Assembly: GCA_017521465.1 (NCBI GenBank)
Contig: JAFXCN010000020.1
Location: 114,629 to 178,628 of the forward strand
Length of the DNA stretch: 64,000 bases
Reading direction: 5' to 3'
From: Clostridia bacterium
Lineage (GTDB): Bacteria; Bacillota; Clostridia; TANB77; UBA1234
The translations under genes were made by a program, and so were the position numbers. A model generated the notes under the pieces. That model worked only from the letters and a program-made list of their open reading frames with translations. It was not told the DNA's origin and made no database searches. The stretch's first letter is position 1, and the number at the start of each line of letters is the position of its first letter. Positions 1 to 10,302 of this stretch are shown one piece after another.

Positions 1-834
1 ATCTTTTGCATTTCCAAGAACTTTTATTATTAATTTTAATACTAATCTTTTTCTTATTACTATATCTAGTTTATTAAAGTTTTTTAAATTACATACCAAA
101 TTTTTACCAATATTTTCTTCAACAATAATATCCTTATATGCTTTATCTACCATGTCTGAAATAAACTTTTCTTCTTGAAAAATTATTTCAGACATTCTGT
201 TAATGTTATTGATTACATTTGAGTTTATATTTTTTTCAACATAAGGAATCAATTCTAGTCTTACCTTGTTTCTTGTATATTCTGTTTCATCGTTTGATTC
301 ATCGTGACGTGGATTAACATTTTTTTCTTTACAAAAAGATTCAATTTCTTTTCGTGAAACCTCAATTAATGGTCTAATTATTTTTCCTCTATTTGGTTCA
401 ATTCCTTTTAAACCTGAAAGTCCACTACCACGAATCATGTTCATAATTACTGTTTCAGCATTATCATTACTATTATGCGCCGTTGCAATTTTTGTACAAG
501 ATTCCTTTAAAGAAATTTCTTCAAAGAAATCGTATCTTGCTTTTCTGCCTGCTTCTTCTATTGTCATTCCATTCAAATTTTCTTTTAACTGCAAATGCTT
601 AGTAAAACAAGGAATATTGTTATCTTTACAATAATTAACTACATATTCTTCGTCCAACACAGCATTTTCTCTAAGTCCATGATTTATATGCGCAACACAT
701 AAATTATATCCAAGTGAATGCAAAATTATAAGTAAAGTCATAGAATCTGGCCCACCTGAAACCCCAACAAGAATTTTGTCGTCTTCGTTTATTAAATTAT
801 ATTTTTCAATTGTTTTTTTTATTTTATTTAACAT
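1..834 (-). CDS. tilS: tRNA(Ile)-lysidine synthase TilS, C-terminus cut by window edge
   Basis: TilS ligates lysine to C34 of the CAU-anticodon tRNA-Ile using ATP, changing it to read AUA. The reading frame runs leftwards from an ATG at 834 with a GGAAAGG site upstream and is open to base 1, so about 278 residues are visible and the C-terminal domain lies outside. The PP-loop SGGPDS is at residues 26-31, followed by VAHINHGLR and a TAHNSNDNAET stretch typical of the family. It lies downstream of dnaB on the same strand, separated by a palindromic repeat. Identity is clear; only the missing end is unknown. Confidence 0.93.
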   Translation of the reverse strand, partial: MLNKIKKTIEKYNLINEDDKILVGVSGGPDSMTLLIILHSLGYNLCVAHINHGLRENAVLDEEYVVNYCKDNNIPCFTKHLQLKENLNGMTIEEAGRKARYDFFEEISLKESCTKIATAHNSNDNAETVIMNMIRGSGLSGLKGIEPNRGKIIRPLIEVSRKEIESFCKEKNVNPRHDESNDETEYTRNKVRLELIPYVEKNINSNVINNINRMSEIIFQEEKFISDMVDKAYKDIIVEENIGKNLVCNLKNFNKLDIVIRKRLVLKLIIKVLGNAKD

Positions 835-850
835 TGTTTTCCTTTCCATA

Positions 851-936
851 TTATTTAATTATTACAACGGAGACGTTGAGCACCGAGATGCATTCGATTT
901 TTGCGGCAAGTGAATGATTTTCATGCGAATTACCTG
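851..936. repeat. partial second copy of the long palindrome
   Basis: Bases 873-936 match bases 1016-1079 over 64 positions with one visible difference (GAGATGC against GAGACGC). Upstream of it, 851-866 resembles 962-978. It appears to be a shortened copy lacking the central hairpin and most of the left arm, lying directly beside the full element in the tilS-dnaB gap. Confidence 0.8.
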
Positions 937-947
937 CATATTTTTTA

Positions 948-1079
948 CATTCGCAGCAAAATTATTTAATTGCTACAAAACATCGGATGCCGAGGCGCGG
1001 AGGCGTACAGTCGGTACGTTGAGCACCGAGACGCATTCGATTTTTGCGGCAAGTGAATGATTTTCATGCGAATTACCTG
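948..1079. repeat. long palindromic element at the dnaB 3' end
   Basis: The left arm (949-990, starting ATTCGCAGCAAAA) and the reverse complement of the right arm (ending TTTTCATGCGAAT near 1072) match at roughly four positions in five over about 42 bases. The centre is a small hairpin, CGTAC-AGTCG-GTACG, at 1004-1018. The right end overlaps the dnaB stop codon (1073-1075). A related element with the same ends and the same central hairpin design lies at 11207-11335. Confidence 0.82.
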
Positions 1080-2404
1080 TATTTATCTAGATTAACAAAC
1101 TTAGTATATTGCCCCAACCACAACAATTCAACCGTACCAGTTGAACCACCTCTGTTTTTAGCAAGTATAACTTCTGCAACATTTTTCTTTTCAGTTTCTG
1201 GATTGTAGTAATCATCTCTATATAAAAACATTACCATGTCAGCATCTTGCTCTATAGAACCAGATTCTCTAAGGTCACTCAGCATTGGTCGATGATCAAG
1301 TCTTTGTTCCGGAGCACGACTTAACTGTGACAACGCAATTATTGGCACGCCAATTTCTCTTGCTAAACTTTTAAGAGATCTACTTATTTCCGAGATATCA
1401 GCTTGTCTACTTGCATTAGATTTGCTTGCATCCATAAGTTGTAAATAGTCAATAACAATAAGTCCAATGTCATGTTCCATTTTCATTTTTCTACACTTAG
1501 CTCTCAATTCAATTGGTGTATATCCAGCCGAATCATCCAAGAAAATTTTTGTTTCCGAAATTTCACCCGCTGTATTAGTTAAACTTACCCAATCATTATC
1601 ATCCAATTTACCACTTCTTATTTTTACACTATCAACCATGGATTCACTGGCTAAAATTCTGCTAACCAACTCTTCTTTTCCCATTTCCAAACTAAAATAT
1701 ACAGTTGGGCAATTTGCTCTTATTGCAGCATTAGCAACAATGTTTAATGCAAATGCTGATTTTCCCATAGCTGGTCTCGCCGCTACAACTACTAATTGTC
1801 CTGGCGAGAAACCAAGAGTTTTGTCATCTAAATCTTTAAATCCACTTGGCACACCAACAATTCCTTCTGGCCTAGCTGCTAATTTTTCTAGGTTATCAAA
1901 TGTATCAACTAATACATCTTTAATTACCGCATAAGATTTTTGTTTTTTCTTTTGAGCAATCTCAAATATTTTTCTTTCAGCCAATTCTAAAGCATCAGCC
2001 ACTTCACCAGACTGTTCATATCCAGCTTTGTTTATTTCATTAGAGGCATTAATTAGTCTCCTAAGTATTGATTTTTCTTCGACTATTCTTGCATAATACT
2101 CAACATTAGAAATTGAATACATTGGATTAGTAAGAGATGCTAAATATTCAAAACCATTTACAACATCATAAGAGCCTCTTACTTCTAGTTGCGCTTTTAG
2201 AGTCAGCAAATCAATTGGTGTATTTTTATTATACAAATCTATAATTGCACTATATATTTCAGCATGCTCACTTCTATAAAAATCTTCTGGTGTTAAAATT
2301 TCAACTACTGTTAGAACAGCATCTTTATCTACAAGCATCGAGCCCAAAACAGCTTGTTCAGCTTGGACATCGTTCGGCGGAATTCGACTTATAATCTTTT
2401 CCAT
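1073..2404 (-). CDS. dnaB: replicative DNA helicase DnaB
   Basis: The ring helicase of the replisome, moving 5' to 3' on the lagging strand with ATP. The 443-residue product has the family length. It shows the N-terminal DnaG-interacting domain, beginning PPNDVQAEQAVLGSML, and a RecA-like C-terminal domain with Walker A ARPAMGKSA at residues 209-217, the Walker B stretch LIVIDYLQLM and the DADMVMFLYRDDYY region. It lies 18 bases downstream of rplI on the same strand, the common Firmicutes pairing. Its stop codon is inside a palindromic repeat. No intein or insertion is seen. Confidence 0.97.
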   Translation of the reverse strand: MEKIISRIPPNDVQAEQAVLGSMLVDKDAVLTVVEILTPEDFYRSEHAEIYSAIIDLYNKNTPIDLLTLKAQLEVRGSYDVVNGFEYLASLTNPMYSISNVEYYARIVEEKSILRRLINASNEINKAGYEQSGEVADALELAERKIFEIAQKKKQKSYAVIKDVLVDTFDNLEKLAARPEGIVGVPSGFKDLDDKTLGFSPGQLVVVAARPAMGKSAFALNIVANAAIRANCPTVYFSLEMGKEELVSRILASESMVDSVKIRSGKLDDNDWVSLTNTAGEISETKIFLDDSAGYTPIELRAKCRKMKMEHDIGLIVIDYLQLMDASKSNASRQADISEISRSLKSLAREIGVPIIALSQLSRAPEQRLDHRPMLSDLRESGSIEQDADMVMFLYRDDYYNPETEKKNVAEVILAKNRGGSTGTVELLWLGQYTKFVNLDKYR

Positions 2405-2422
2405 TTAAACTTTCCTTCCTAC

Positions 2423-2869
2423 TTATTCTGCAACAATATTTACTTTGATTGTTCCAGAAACACCTTCAAATAATTTTATTTCTATGTTATATATGCCTAA
2501 CGATTTTATAGCATCATTTAGGCACACTTTCTTTTTATCTACTTCAACAAAATATTTTTTATTTAGTTCGTCAGCAATATCTTTAGCAGTTACACTTCCA
2601 AAGGTTTTTCCATTTTCACCAGCTTTAATTTTAAAAACAAGTTCATAATTTTTCATTTTTTCTGATAATTCTTTTGCATTTGCTAAACTCATATCTTTTT
2701 TATATTTATTTGCATCTTGTTTGGTTTTTAACTCATTCATATTAGTTGCATCTGCAATAACCGCAAGTTTTTTTGGTAATAAATAATTTCTAGCATAACC
2801 ATCTGCTGCATCAAGCACTTGTCCTTTTTTACCTACTGATTTAATATCTTGCAATAATATTACTTTCAT
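2423..2869 (-). CDS. rplI: 50S ribosomal protein L9
   Basis: L9 binds 23S rRNA near the L1 stalk. The 148 residues match the family length: the N-terminal RNA-binding domain starts MKVILLQDIKSVGKKGQVL and contains GYARNYLLPKKLA, followed by a charged connecting helix and a C-terminal domain with GKTFGSVTAKDIA. An AGGAGG-like site precedes the ATG. It sits between gdpP (upstream) and dnaB (downstream) in one minus-strand operon. Confidence 0.97.
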   Translation of the reverse strand: MKVILLQDIKSVGKKGQVLDAADGYARNYLLPKKLAVIADATNMNELKTKQDANKYKKDMSLANAKELSEKMKNYELVFKIKAGENGKTFGSVTAKDIADELNKKYFVEVDKKKVCLNDAIKSLGIYNIEIKLFEGVSGTIKVNIVAE

Positions 2870-2900
2870 TTTTCTTTCCTCCTTTATAGTTTATTTAAAA

Positions 2901-4877
2901 CTATACTGACTCTTCACGTATTTCTTCAATAGCTTTTATTAATTGTTTTTTAGTTTCGTCAATTGTCATTTTTTGCACTTGAGCTCCAGCAATCATCATG
3001 TGACCACCGCCACCAAGTTTTTCTAATACAACTTGTACATTTAAAGAACCGTTTGACCTTCCGCTAATATTTATATAGTCTTTCATATCTACAAGTACAA
3101 ATGAAGTTTCTACACCATTTAAGTTTAATAGCTCGTCAGCTGCTTGTGCAGCAATTTGCATTTGATTCTCAACTTCATTTGGACATACTGCAATTGCTAT
3201 ATTGTTAAATACTATTTCTGAATTTCTAATAACATCTGCAATTGCTATATAAGTATCTACATCATTTTGGAACATTTTTTTAATAGCAGCTACATCCACA
3301 CCAATTTTCTTTAGATATGCTGCAGCTTCAAAAGTTCTAACACCAGTCTTATACATAAAGTTTTTAGTATCTGTTAATATTCCTGCATATAAACATTCAG
3401 CTTCAACAAGTGGTAACTCAATTTTTTCATCTACATATTGTAGCATTTCTGTTACTAACTCACTCGCAGATGATGCATAGACTTCTTGGAAAGTCAAAAG
3501 TGCGTCTTCGATAGCATCTGTACTCTTTCTGTGATGATCTATAATAACAATTTTATTTGTCTTATCTACTATTTCAGGTGATTCCACATAATCTTTTCTA
3601 TGTGTATCAACTATAACTAACAATGTATCTTCTGACATTTTGGCATATATATTTTCTGTTTCAAGTAAAACATCTTCATAGGTCTTTCCAAGTTTTCTCA
3701 CAAGTCCTTCAATTCCAACACCAGAACCGTTATAAACTATGTATGCATCTTTATTCATGGTTTTAGCAATTCTATATACACCTATTGCAGAGCCCAAAGA
3801 ATCCGCATCCATATTTTTATGTCCCATTATAACAACATTTTTAGATTCACTAATTAATTCTTGCATCGCTTGAGCGACAACTCTTGCTTTTACTTTAGTT
3901 CTCTTTTCAATTTCTTTAGATTTTCCTCCAAAGAATTCATATTCACCATTTCTTCTTATTACCGCTTGATCTCCACCTCTACCAAGTGCAACATCAATAG
4001 CTGCTAATGCGTTCTGGAACATTTCTGCCTTCGTAGAATCTTCAGATATAATTCCAATGCTTAGTGTAACAGGAATTTTGTTACTATATGTAATATCTTT
4101 TATTGAGTCTAAAATTTCAAATTTAGAATCTGTAAATGCTTTAATAAATTTCTTTTCGAATACTATTAGAAATCTATTTCTATCTAATCTAGTAAACACC
4201 CCGCCTGTGAACGCAAACCATTCTCTAAGTTGTCTTTCAACAACAGCCATAATTTGTGGTTTATCTGTATCAGTTACACCTTGCATTAATTCATCATAGT
4301 TATCTATAACAATCAATCCAACACAATCTTTTGCGTCTTCATACATTCTAAATAAACGATAATATTCTGTTCTATCAATAAAATAAAGCATCATTACTGT
4401 TTCTCTAGAACCTTTTTTTCTTATGTTTACAAGGTTACCTAATAATCTATAATGTTTATCATGGATACTTATTTCTTTATCAATAGAAACAAACTTATCA
4501 TCAAATTCTTCGTTCATTTCTTTTATAATATTCTCAATAAACTTTTGTTTATTAATACCTTTAAATAAAGTGTCCAATCCTTCATTGTTCCATAAAATAT
4601 CGCCCTGATTTGTAACAATCGTTGCAGGTATTGGGAAATTTAATATAGAATCATCTGTATTTAATTTATTCATTAGACTTCCCATGTGTCTAACAACTCT
4701 TTCTTTCATTTTAGCTTGTTTTTTATATGTAAAGATTAATACTCCCGCATATATTAATATATTAAGTGGTATTAATTGCGGTATAACAACACAAACAAGT
4801 GCTAAAATAACAAATATTATTATTAAATATGTTCTATATTTTGGAACAAATATTTCATTAAATTTTATCTTAGACAT
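2901..4877 (-). CDS. gdpP: cyclic-di-AMP phosphodiesterase GdpP
   Basis: Membrane enzyme hydrolysing c-di-AMP to pApA. From the ATG at 4877, which has GGGGAGG just upstream, the product is 658 residues, the usual GdpP length; an upstream in-frame ATG at 4928 has no comparable site. Seen in order: two N-terminal transmembrane segments, a PAS-like region, a degenerate GGDEF domain (LGRGGDQAV), then DHH with MGHKNMDADSLGS, VDTHRKD and IDHHRK, and DHHA1 with GGGGHMMIAGA. It heads gdpP-rplI-dnaB. Together with cdaA at 28.7-29.5 kb, both ends of c-di-AMP turnover are in the window. Confidence 0.95.
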   Translation of the reverse strand: MSKIKFNEIFVPKYRTYLIIIFVILALVCVVIPQLIPLNILIYAGVLIFTYKKQAKMKERVVRHMGSLMNKLNTDDSILNFPIPATIVTNQGDILWNNEGLDTLFKGINKQKFIENIIKEMNEEFDDKFVSIDKEISIHDKHYRLLGNLVNIRKKGSRETVMMLYFIDRTEYYRLFRMYEDAKDCVGLIVIDNYDELMQGVTDTDKPQIMAVVERQLREWFAFTGGVFTRLDRNRFLIVFEKKFIKAFTDSKFEILDSIKDITYSNKIPVTLSIGIISEDSTKAEMFQNALAAIDVALGRGGDQAVIRRNGEYEFFGGKSKEIEKRTKVKARVVAQAMQELISESKNVVIMGHKNMDADSLGSAIGVYRIAKTMNKDAYIVYNGSGVGIEGLVRKLGKTYEDVLLETENIYAKMSEDTLLVIVDTHRKDYVESPEIVDKTNKIVIIDHHRKSTDAIEDALLTFQEVYASSASELVTEMLQYVDEKIELPLVEAECLYAGILTDTKNFMYKTGVRTFEAAAYLKKIGVDVAAIKKMFQNDVDTYIAIADVIRNSEIVFNNIAIAVCPNEVENQMQIAAQAADELLNLNGVETSFVLVDMKDYINISGRSNGSLNVQVVLEKLGGGGHMMIAGAQVQKMTIDETKKQLIKAIEEIREESV

Positions 4878-4964
4878 AACATGCCTCCCCATAGTAGTAA
4901 TTTTATACTTATACACTATTTTTGTCAAGAAAATAGCTATTTTAAAAGCTTTTTGGCCATCACA

Positions 4965-5141
4965 TTAAATCTTATTTTTTATAATTTTTAATGCTTTTTC
5001 TCTTTCCAACATGATAACATGTCCACAGCCCATACATTCAAATTTAAAATCGACTCCAACTCTAGTTATTTTCCAATTTTTACTACCACATGGATGTTGC
5101 TTTTTCATTTCAATAATATCTCCAACTTGAAAATTATTCAT
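4965..5141 (-). CDS. small zinc-ribbon-like protein, DUF951 family
   Basis: A 58-residue product starting MNNFQVGDIIEMKKQHPCGS at an ATG preceded by GGAGGAG. Visible features are CGSKNW, a CMGC pair (CMGCGHVIML) and a lysine-rich tail. The HPCG...W...R.G.D...C.GCGH pattern matches the DUF951 family, widespread in Firmicutes; its function is unknown to me, and the three Cys and two His suggest metal binding by inference. It lies between clpX and gdpP on the same strand. Confidence 0.85.
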   Translation of the reverse strand: MNNFQVGDIIEMKKQHPCGSKNWKITRVGVDFKFECMGCGHVIMLEREKALKIIKNKI

Positions 5142-5159
5142 AAAAACTCCTCCATTTTG

Positions 5160-5192
5160 AAAATCCTATTGGAAAACCAATAGGATTTTTAC
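5160..5192 (-). terminator. terminator after clpX
   Basis: A 12-bp perfect stem, AAATCCTATTGG / CCAATAGGATTT, with an AAAA loop is followed by a T-run on the minus strand. It lies just past the clpX stop codon. Confidence 0.85.
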
Positions 5193-5194
5193 TT

Positions 5195-6505
5195 TTAAGA
5201 CGCATTATCTATTTTTTCTTGTTTCGGTGCCTTTTTAGTCTTTTTTACAGTTTTTTTAGCAACTTCATTCAAAACAAGTTTTGGTGTTTCATTTTTTTCA
5301 ACAGTGTCTCGTGTTATTATACATTCTACAATTTCATTATTTGTAGGTATTTCAAACATAATATCACGCATCGTTTCTTCAAGAATAGCTCTAAGTCCTC
5401 TTGCACCAGTCTTTCTATTAATAGCTTTGTCAACAATAGCAGATATAGCTCCATCGTCAAAGCTTAATTTAACTCCATCCATTTCAAACAATTTTTTATA
5501 TTGTTTAATAAGTGCATTTTTAGGTTTCGTCATAATCTCCACATATGCATCTCTTGATAATGGTTGAACAGTTGTAACAACTGGTACTCTTCCTACAAAT
5601 TCTGGAATCATACCAAATTTAACTAAGTCTTGTGGTAACAAATGCTTTAATGCAAGTCGTTCATCTATTTGGTTTTTATCTGCAATTTCAGCTCCGAAAC
5701 CAATATTTTTCTTTCCAATTCTAGCTTCTATAATCTTGTCTAAACCTTCGAAAGCACCTGCACATATAAATAATATATTAGTTGTATCTATATGGATAAA
5801 GTCTTGTTGTGGATGTTTTCTACCACCTTGTGGTGGAACAGAAGCAATAGTCCCTTCTATTATTTTTAGTAGAGCTTGTTGTACGCCTTCACCGCTTACA
5901 TCTCTTGTAATAGAAACATTTTCAGATTTTCTTGAAATTTTATCTATTTCATCAATATATATAATTCCTTTTTGTGCTCTTTCAATATCATAATCAGCAG
6001 CTTGAATCAATTTAAGCAAAATGTTTTCAACATCTTCACCTACATATCCCGCTTCTGTAAGAGCAGTTGCATCTGCTATCGCAAAAGGCACATTAAGGAA
6101 TTTTGCAAGTGTTTGCGCTAAATATGTTTTTCCGCATCCTGTTGGCCCTAGCATTAAAATATTACTTTTTTGTATGTCTACGTCATCATCATCATCATTA
6201 GAATTATTAATTCTTTTGTAATGATTATATACGGCAACTGCAAGTGATTTTTTTGCTTCTTCTTGGCCAACCACATATTCATCAAGAACTGTTTTTATTT
6301 CTTTTGGACTAGGAACTTGCTCAATAAGTTGTTCTTGTACAAGTTCTTCATCCGCTTCGTATTGTTCCTCTACAATATTTGAACATAAATCTACACATTC
6401 GTTACAAATGTATACACCAGGTCCTGCTATTATACGTCTAACTGCATCTTGTGACTTACCACAAAAAGAACATTTAACAGTTTTTTTATCTTCAAATTTA
6501 GCCAT
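5195..6505 (-). CDS. clpX: ATP-dependent Clp protease ATP-binding subunit ClpX
   Basis: AAA+ unfoldase feeding substrates into ClpP. The 436 residues begin with the zinc-binding domain (CSFCGKS, then CNECVDLC), followed by Walker [13 protein letters not shown], Walker [11 protein letters not shown], a sensor region and the pore/IGF-loop region around KKNIGFGAE. It carries a basic, Lys-rich C-terminal tail ([15 protein letters not shown]). It follows clpP on the same strand in the tig-clpP-clpX order common in bacteria and ends at a strong terminator. Confidence 0.97.
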   Translation of the reverse strand: MAKFEDKKTVKCSFCGKSQDAVRRIIAGPGVYICNECVDLCSNIVEEQYEADEELVQEQLIEQVPSPKEIKTVLDEYVVGQEEAKKSLAVAVYNHYKRINNSNDDDDDVDIQKSNILMLGPTGCGKTYLAQTLAKFLNVPFAIADATALTEAGYVGEDVENILLKLIQAADYDIERAQKGIIYIDEIDKISRKSENVSITRDVSGEGVQQALLKIIEGTIASVPPQGGRKHPQQDFIHIDTTNILFICAGAFEGLDKIIEARIGKKNIGFGAEIADKNQIDERLALKHLLPQDLVKFGMIPEFVGRVPVVTTVQPLSRDAYVEIMTKPKNALIKQYKKLFEMDGVKLSFDDGAISAIVDKAINRKTGARGLRAILEETMRDIMFEIPTNNEIVECIITRDTVEKNETPKLVLNEVAKKTVKKTKKAPKQEKIDNAS

Positions 6506-6550
6506 AGCACACCTCTTTCTTTTATTTTTATCATTTGTATAAATTCTATA

Positions 6551-7147
6551 TTAGTCACGTCTCATAACTTTATCGATTAATCCATAATTTAATGCTTCAT
6601 CAGCAGTCATAAAGTTATCTCTATCTGTATCTTTTTCAATTTGTTCTAAAGGTTTTCCTGTATTTTCGCTTAACATTTTATTAAGCTTATCTCTAGTCTT
6701 TAATAAAAATTCTGCATGAATTTTTACATCAGATGCTTGACCTTTAGCTCCACCTAGTGGTTGATGTATCATTATTTCAGCATTAGGAAGTGCATATCTC
6801 TTGCCTTTTTTACCTGCTGAAAGTAAGAACGCACCCATACTAGCAGCCATGCCTACACATATTGTAGATACATCTGGTTTTATATATTGCATAGTATCAT
6901 ATATTGCCATTCCTGCTGTAACACTTCCTCCAGGACTGTTTATATATATGTGAATATCTTTTTCTGGATCTTCTGATTCTAAGAATAATAATTGTGCAAC
7001 AACAAGACTTGCAGTAACATCTGTTATTTCATCACCAATGAATATTATTCTATCTTTTAACAATCTAGAAAAAATATCATAAGATCTTTCACCTCTGCTT
7101 GTTTGTTCAACAACATATGGTACTAAGTCATTTCTTATTTCACTCAT
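6551..7147 (-). CDS. clpP: ATP-dependent Clp protease proteolytic subunit ClpP
   Basis: Self-compartmentalised serine protease, partner of ClpX. The 198-residue length is normal. The nucleophile Ser is in [14 protein letters not shown] and the catalytic His in MIHQPLGG; the family Asp lies in the following helix. The N-terminal segment [23 protein letters not shown] is typical. An AGGAGG site precedes the start. It lies between tig and clpX. Confidence 0.97.
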   Translation of the reverse strand: MSEIRNDLVPYVVEQTSRGERSYDIFSRLLKDRIIFIGDEITDVTASLVVAQLLFLESEDPEKDIHIYINSPGGSVTAGMAIYDTMQYIKPDVSTICVGMAASMGAFLLSAGKKGKRYALPNAEIMIHQPLGGAKGQASDVKIHAEFLLKTRDKLNKMLSENTGKPLEQIEKDTDRDNFMTADEALNYGLIDKVMRRD

Positions 7148-7207
7148 AAATTACTTTCCTCCTTAGTCAATAAATATCTAATTTAAATACTTACGTATTA
7201 TAAATTA

Positions 7208-8491
7208 CTATTTTGCATTAGCCATTATAAATTTAACAGCTATTGTATATTTTAATTCTTCTTTAACATATTCTTTCATTTGTTCTGTAGCATTTTTTAC
7301 AAATTCATCAGCATCTCTACCATATGATTTTGCAAATTCAGCTAATTTTTCATTTACATCTTCTTCTTTAACTTCTAATTCTTCTTGTTTGAAGATTTCT
7401 TCTAAAACAAGTCTTGTTTTTACATTATTTTCAGCTTTTTCTTCATATTCTTTTCTAACATCAAGAATATTTTTACCCATCATATCTAAGTACATATCTA
7501 GTTTTAAGCCTTGGTATGATAATCTTGTTTCTAAATCTTTGATATATCCATCAATTTCGTTATCAACCATTACTCTTGGTATTTCAACTTCTGTTTTATC
7601 AAGAACTGCTTTTATAGCTTCTTCTTCTTCTTCAAATTTAGCTCTCTTTTCGTTTTCTTCTTGTATATGTTCTTTTACATCTTCTTTTAATTCAGCTAAT
7701 GTATCAAATTCACTAACATCTTTAGCAAATTCATCATCGATTTCAGGTAATTCTTTCATTTTGATTTCATTTAATTTAACTTTGAATGTTGCAGGTTTTC
7801 CAGCAAGTTCTTGTGAAAAATATTCTTCTGGGAATGTAACTTCAATTTCTTTTTCTTCTTCAATCTTCATTCCAACTAATTGATCCTCAAAGCCTGGAAT
7901 AAATGCTCCGCTACCAATTTCTAAAGAATGTCCTTCTGCTTTTCCGCCCTCAAATGCAACACCGTCAACAAATCCTTCAAAATCAATAACTGCTGTGTCA
8001 CCTTTCTTTAATTTATGTCTTTTATCTGCAGTTACAATTCTTGCGTTCTTTTCAGCCATTTCTTTAATATGTTCATCAACTTCTTTATCTGTTACTGGAT
8101 AATCTTTTTTAGCAACTTTTAATCCTTTATATTTTCCAAGTTTGATTTCTGGTTTTACAGTTACTACTGCTGTAAATACTAAATCTTTTCCAGAACCAAT
8201 TTGAGTAATGTCTATCTCTGGTGAACTAACAGCTTCAATATTATTTTCTTTTATTACTTCATCAAAAACATCTGGAGCAGCTATATTAAATGCTTCTTCG
8301 TATAATATAGATTCACCATAATGTCTTTCAACTATATTTCTTGGTGCCTTACCTTTTCTAAATCCTGGTACTGAAAAATGTTTTGCATTTCTAAAGAAAG
8401 CTTTTTGCATTGCTTCTTCAAATTTTTCAGCTTCAATTGTTATTTCAATTTTAACTTGACTATTTTCTAATTTTTCTACTTTTGCGTTCAT
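7208..8491 (-). CDS. tig: trigger factor chaperone
   Basis: Ribosome-associated chaperone with peptidyl-prolyl isomerase activity. The chosen ATG at 8491 has AAGGAAGG upstream and gives 427 residues starting MNAKVEKLENSQVKIEI, the normal N-terminus; an upstream frame extension to 8530 adds only low-complexity Lys/Asn residues. The ribosome-binding loop FRKGKAPRNIVE is present, then an FKBP-like domain (KKGDTAVIDFEGFVDG) and a long charged helical C-terminal domain. First gene of tig-clpP-clpX. Confidence 0.96.
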   Translation of the reverse strand: MNAKVEKLENSQVKIEITIEAEKFEEAMQKAFFRNAKHFSVPGFRKGKAPRNIVERHYGESILYEEAFNIAAPDVFDEVIKENNIEAVSSPEIDITQIGSGKDLVFTAVVTVKPEIKLGKYKGLKVAKKDYPVTDKEVDEHIKEMAEKNARIVTADKRHKLKKGDTAVIDFEGFVDGVAFEGGKAEGHSLEIGSGAFIPGFEDQLVGMKIEEEKEIEVTFPEEYFSQELAGKPATFKVKLNEIKMKELPEIDDEFAKDVSEFDTLAELKEDVKEHIQEENEKRAKFEEEEEAIKAVLDKTEVEIPRVMVDNEIDGYIKDLETRLSYQGLKLDMYLDMMGKNILDVRKEYEEKAENNVKTRLVLEEIFKQEELEVKEEDVNEKLAEFAKSYGRDADEFVKNATEQMKEYVKEELKYTIAVKFIMANAK

Positions 8492-8601
8492 ATTATATTT
8501 CCTTCCTTTATTTGTTTTTTTATTCGCCATGAGATTATATCATAGTTTGCATAATTTTCCAAGTATTTTTTGCTTTTTCGTTCGACAATATTTATGTAAA
8601 T

Positions 8602-9279
8602 TTAATCTATTTTAAGCAAATCAAAATCCAAATAATCACATGATGTAAGATTGCTGTCAATATTTGGTATATCAACAAGCATTTCTTGATAATTACTATG
8701 TATATGTCCATATATCCATTTTTTTACATTTACATTCCACTCATTTACAGTACTTATTATACGTTCATCTGGCGGATAATGTGTAACAATTATTATTGGT
8801 TTATTTTTCGGATTGTTTTCATTAGCATATTTAATAGATAATTTAAGCCTTTCTATTTCTCGAGAATATATTTTTTCGTTCTCCATATTTTCTTCATAAG
8901 ACCAATATCTTGTACCACAAATCATATATTCAGCAGTTTCATAAAAATTGTTATACAGAAAATAGATATTTTCGTAACAATTTTCTTCAAGAAATCTATT
9001 CATTTTAGTAACAGTTTCCCACCAATAATCATGATTACCTTTAAGTATCAACTTTTTACCTGGTAACTTATTGATAAATTCAAAATCAGCTTTTGCTTCA
9101 TCTAAATATGTTGCCCACGATAAGTCTCCTGCTAAAATAACTAAATCATCATCAGTTACTTTTGATAACCAATTTTCTTTAATTTTATCTTCATAATTGT
9201 TCCATTTATCACCAAAAATATTCATTGGTTTATTAGTACCAAAAGATAAGTGTAAGTCTGATATTGCGTATATTTTCAT
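8602..9279 (-). CDS. calcineurin-like metallophosphoesterase
   Basis: A 225-residue cytosolic two-metal phosphoesterase. The family motifs appear in order: ISDLHL near residue 6, LAGDLSWA, LKGNHDYWW, VTHYPP and GHIHS. There is no signal peptide. Its ATG overlaps the tsaD stop codon by one base (TAATG), so the two are probably translationally coupled. The substrate is unknown. Confidence 0.85.
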   Translation of the reverse strand: MKIYAISDLHLSFGTNKPMNIFGDKWNNYEDKIKENWLSKVTDDDLVILAGDLSWATYLDEAKADFEFINKLPGKKLILKGNHDYWWETVTKMNRFLEENCYENIYFLYNNFYETAEYMICGTRYWSYEENMENEKIYSREIERLKLSIKYANENNPKNKPIIIVTHYPPDERIISTVNEWNVNVKKWIYGHIHSNYQEMLVDIPNIDSNLTSCDYLDFDLLKID

Positions 9280-10283
9280 TATTGTTCTCCTATCTTTAAA
9301 TTTGGTATTGCGTTCATATCATAAGTTGAAGTTTTTCCTTTTAAATAATTGTAATATGCTGCTGCACCAATCATTGCCGCATTATCTGTGCATAATACTA
9401 ATTCAGGGTAATATATCTTCAAATTATTTTCTTCGCCTAGTTTTTTCATTCTTTCTCTTAAGTAACTGTTAGCAGAAACTCCACCAGCAATCGCAATTTT
9501 ATCAGTTCCAATATTTTTAGCTGCAATTGATAGATTTTCTATAAGCACGTCTGTAACAGCTTCTTCAAAACTTGCACATAAGTCATTTATATTTAAATTT
9601 TCTTTTTCTTTATTTACTAAATTTATAACAGCCGTTTTTATACCACTAAAACTAAAATCTAAATTTTCAAAATGTGTTTTTGGCAAGTTGTATGTAGGTT
9701 TGCCTTCTTTTGCTAATTTATCAATTTTAGGTCCCCCAGGATATCCAAGACCTACTGTTCTTGCAACTTTATCAAAAGCTTCTCCAACAGCATCATCCCT
9801 AGTTTTTCCTATTATATCAAATTCTGTATAATCTTTTACATGTATTAAATGTGAATGTCCACCGGATACCACCAAACACAAATATGGTGGCTCCAGTTCT
9901 TTATTTGTTATATAGTTTGCTGCTATATGTCCCTCTATATGATGAACTCCGACTAACGGCTTATTAAGCGCGTACGCCATTGCTTTTGCAGTTGAAACAC
10001 CTACTAAAAGTGCGCCAACTAGACCAGGGCCATAAGTACAAGCAATAATGTCAACGTCTTCTAGCGTAATATTAGCTTTTTCAATTGCTTCTCTAATTAC
10101 ATATGTTATGTTTTCAACATGATTACGAGATGCAATTTCTGGCACAACACCACCAAATTTTTTATGAATATCTATTTGCGTTGAAATAATGTTTGATAAT
10201 ACTTCTCTACCATTTTTTACTATAGCAACAGAAGTTTCATCGCAACTAGTTTCAATCGCAAGACACAAAATATCTTTCTGCAT
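9279..10283 (-). CDS. tsaD: tRNA threonylcarbamoyladenosine transferase TsaD
   Basis: Transfers threonylcarbamoyl to A37 of ANN-decoding tRNAs together with TsaB and TsaE. From the ATG at 10283, with GAGG upstream, the product is 334 residues, the family size. It shows [14 protein letters not shown] at the N-terminus, the metal site [16 protein letters not shown], the nucleotide loop GGPKIDKLA and [12 protein letters not shown]. It lies between an M50 protease gene upstream and a metallophosphoesterase downstream. Confidence 0.96.
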   Translation of the reverse strand: MQKDILCLAIETSCDETSVAIVKNGREVLSNIISTQIDIHKKFGGVVPEIASRNHVENITYVIREAIEKANITLEDVDIIACTYGPGLVGALLVGVSTAKAMAYALNKPLVGVHHIEGHIAANYITNKELEPPYLCLVVSGGHSHLIHVKDYTEFDIIGKTRDDAVGEAFDKVARTVGLGYPGGPKIDKLAKEGKPTYNLPKTHFENLDFSFSGIKTAVINLVNKEKENLNINDLCASFEEAVTDVLIENLSIAAKNIGTDKIAIAGGVSANSYLRERMKKLGEENNLKIYYPELVLCTDNAAMIGAAAYYNYLKGKTSTYDMNAIPNLKIGEQ

Positions 10284-10302
10284 ATTTTTTCCTCTTTTCA
10301 AA

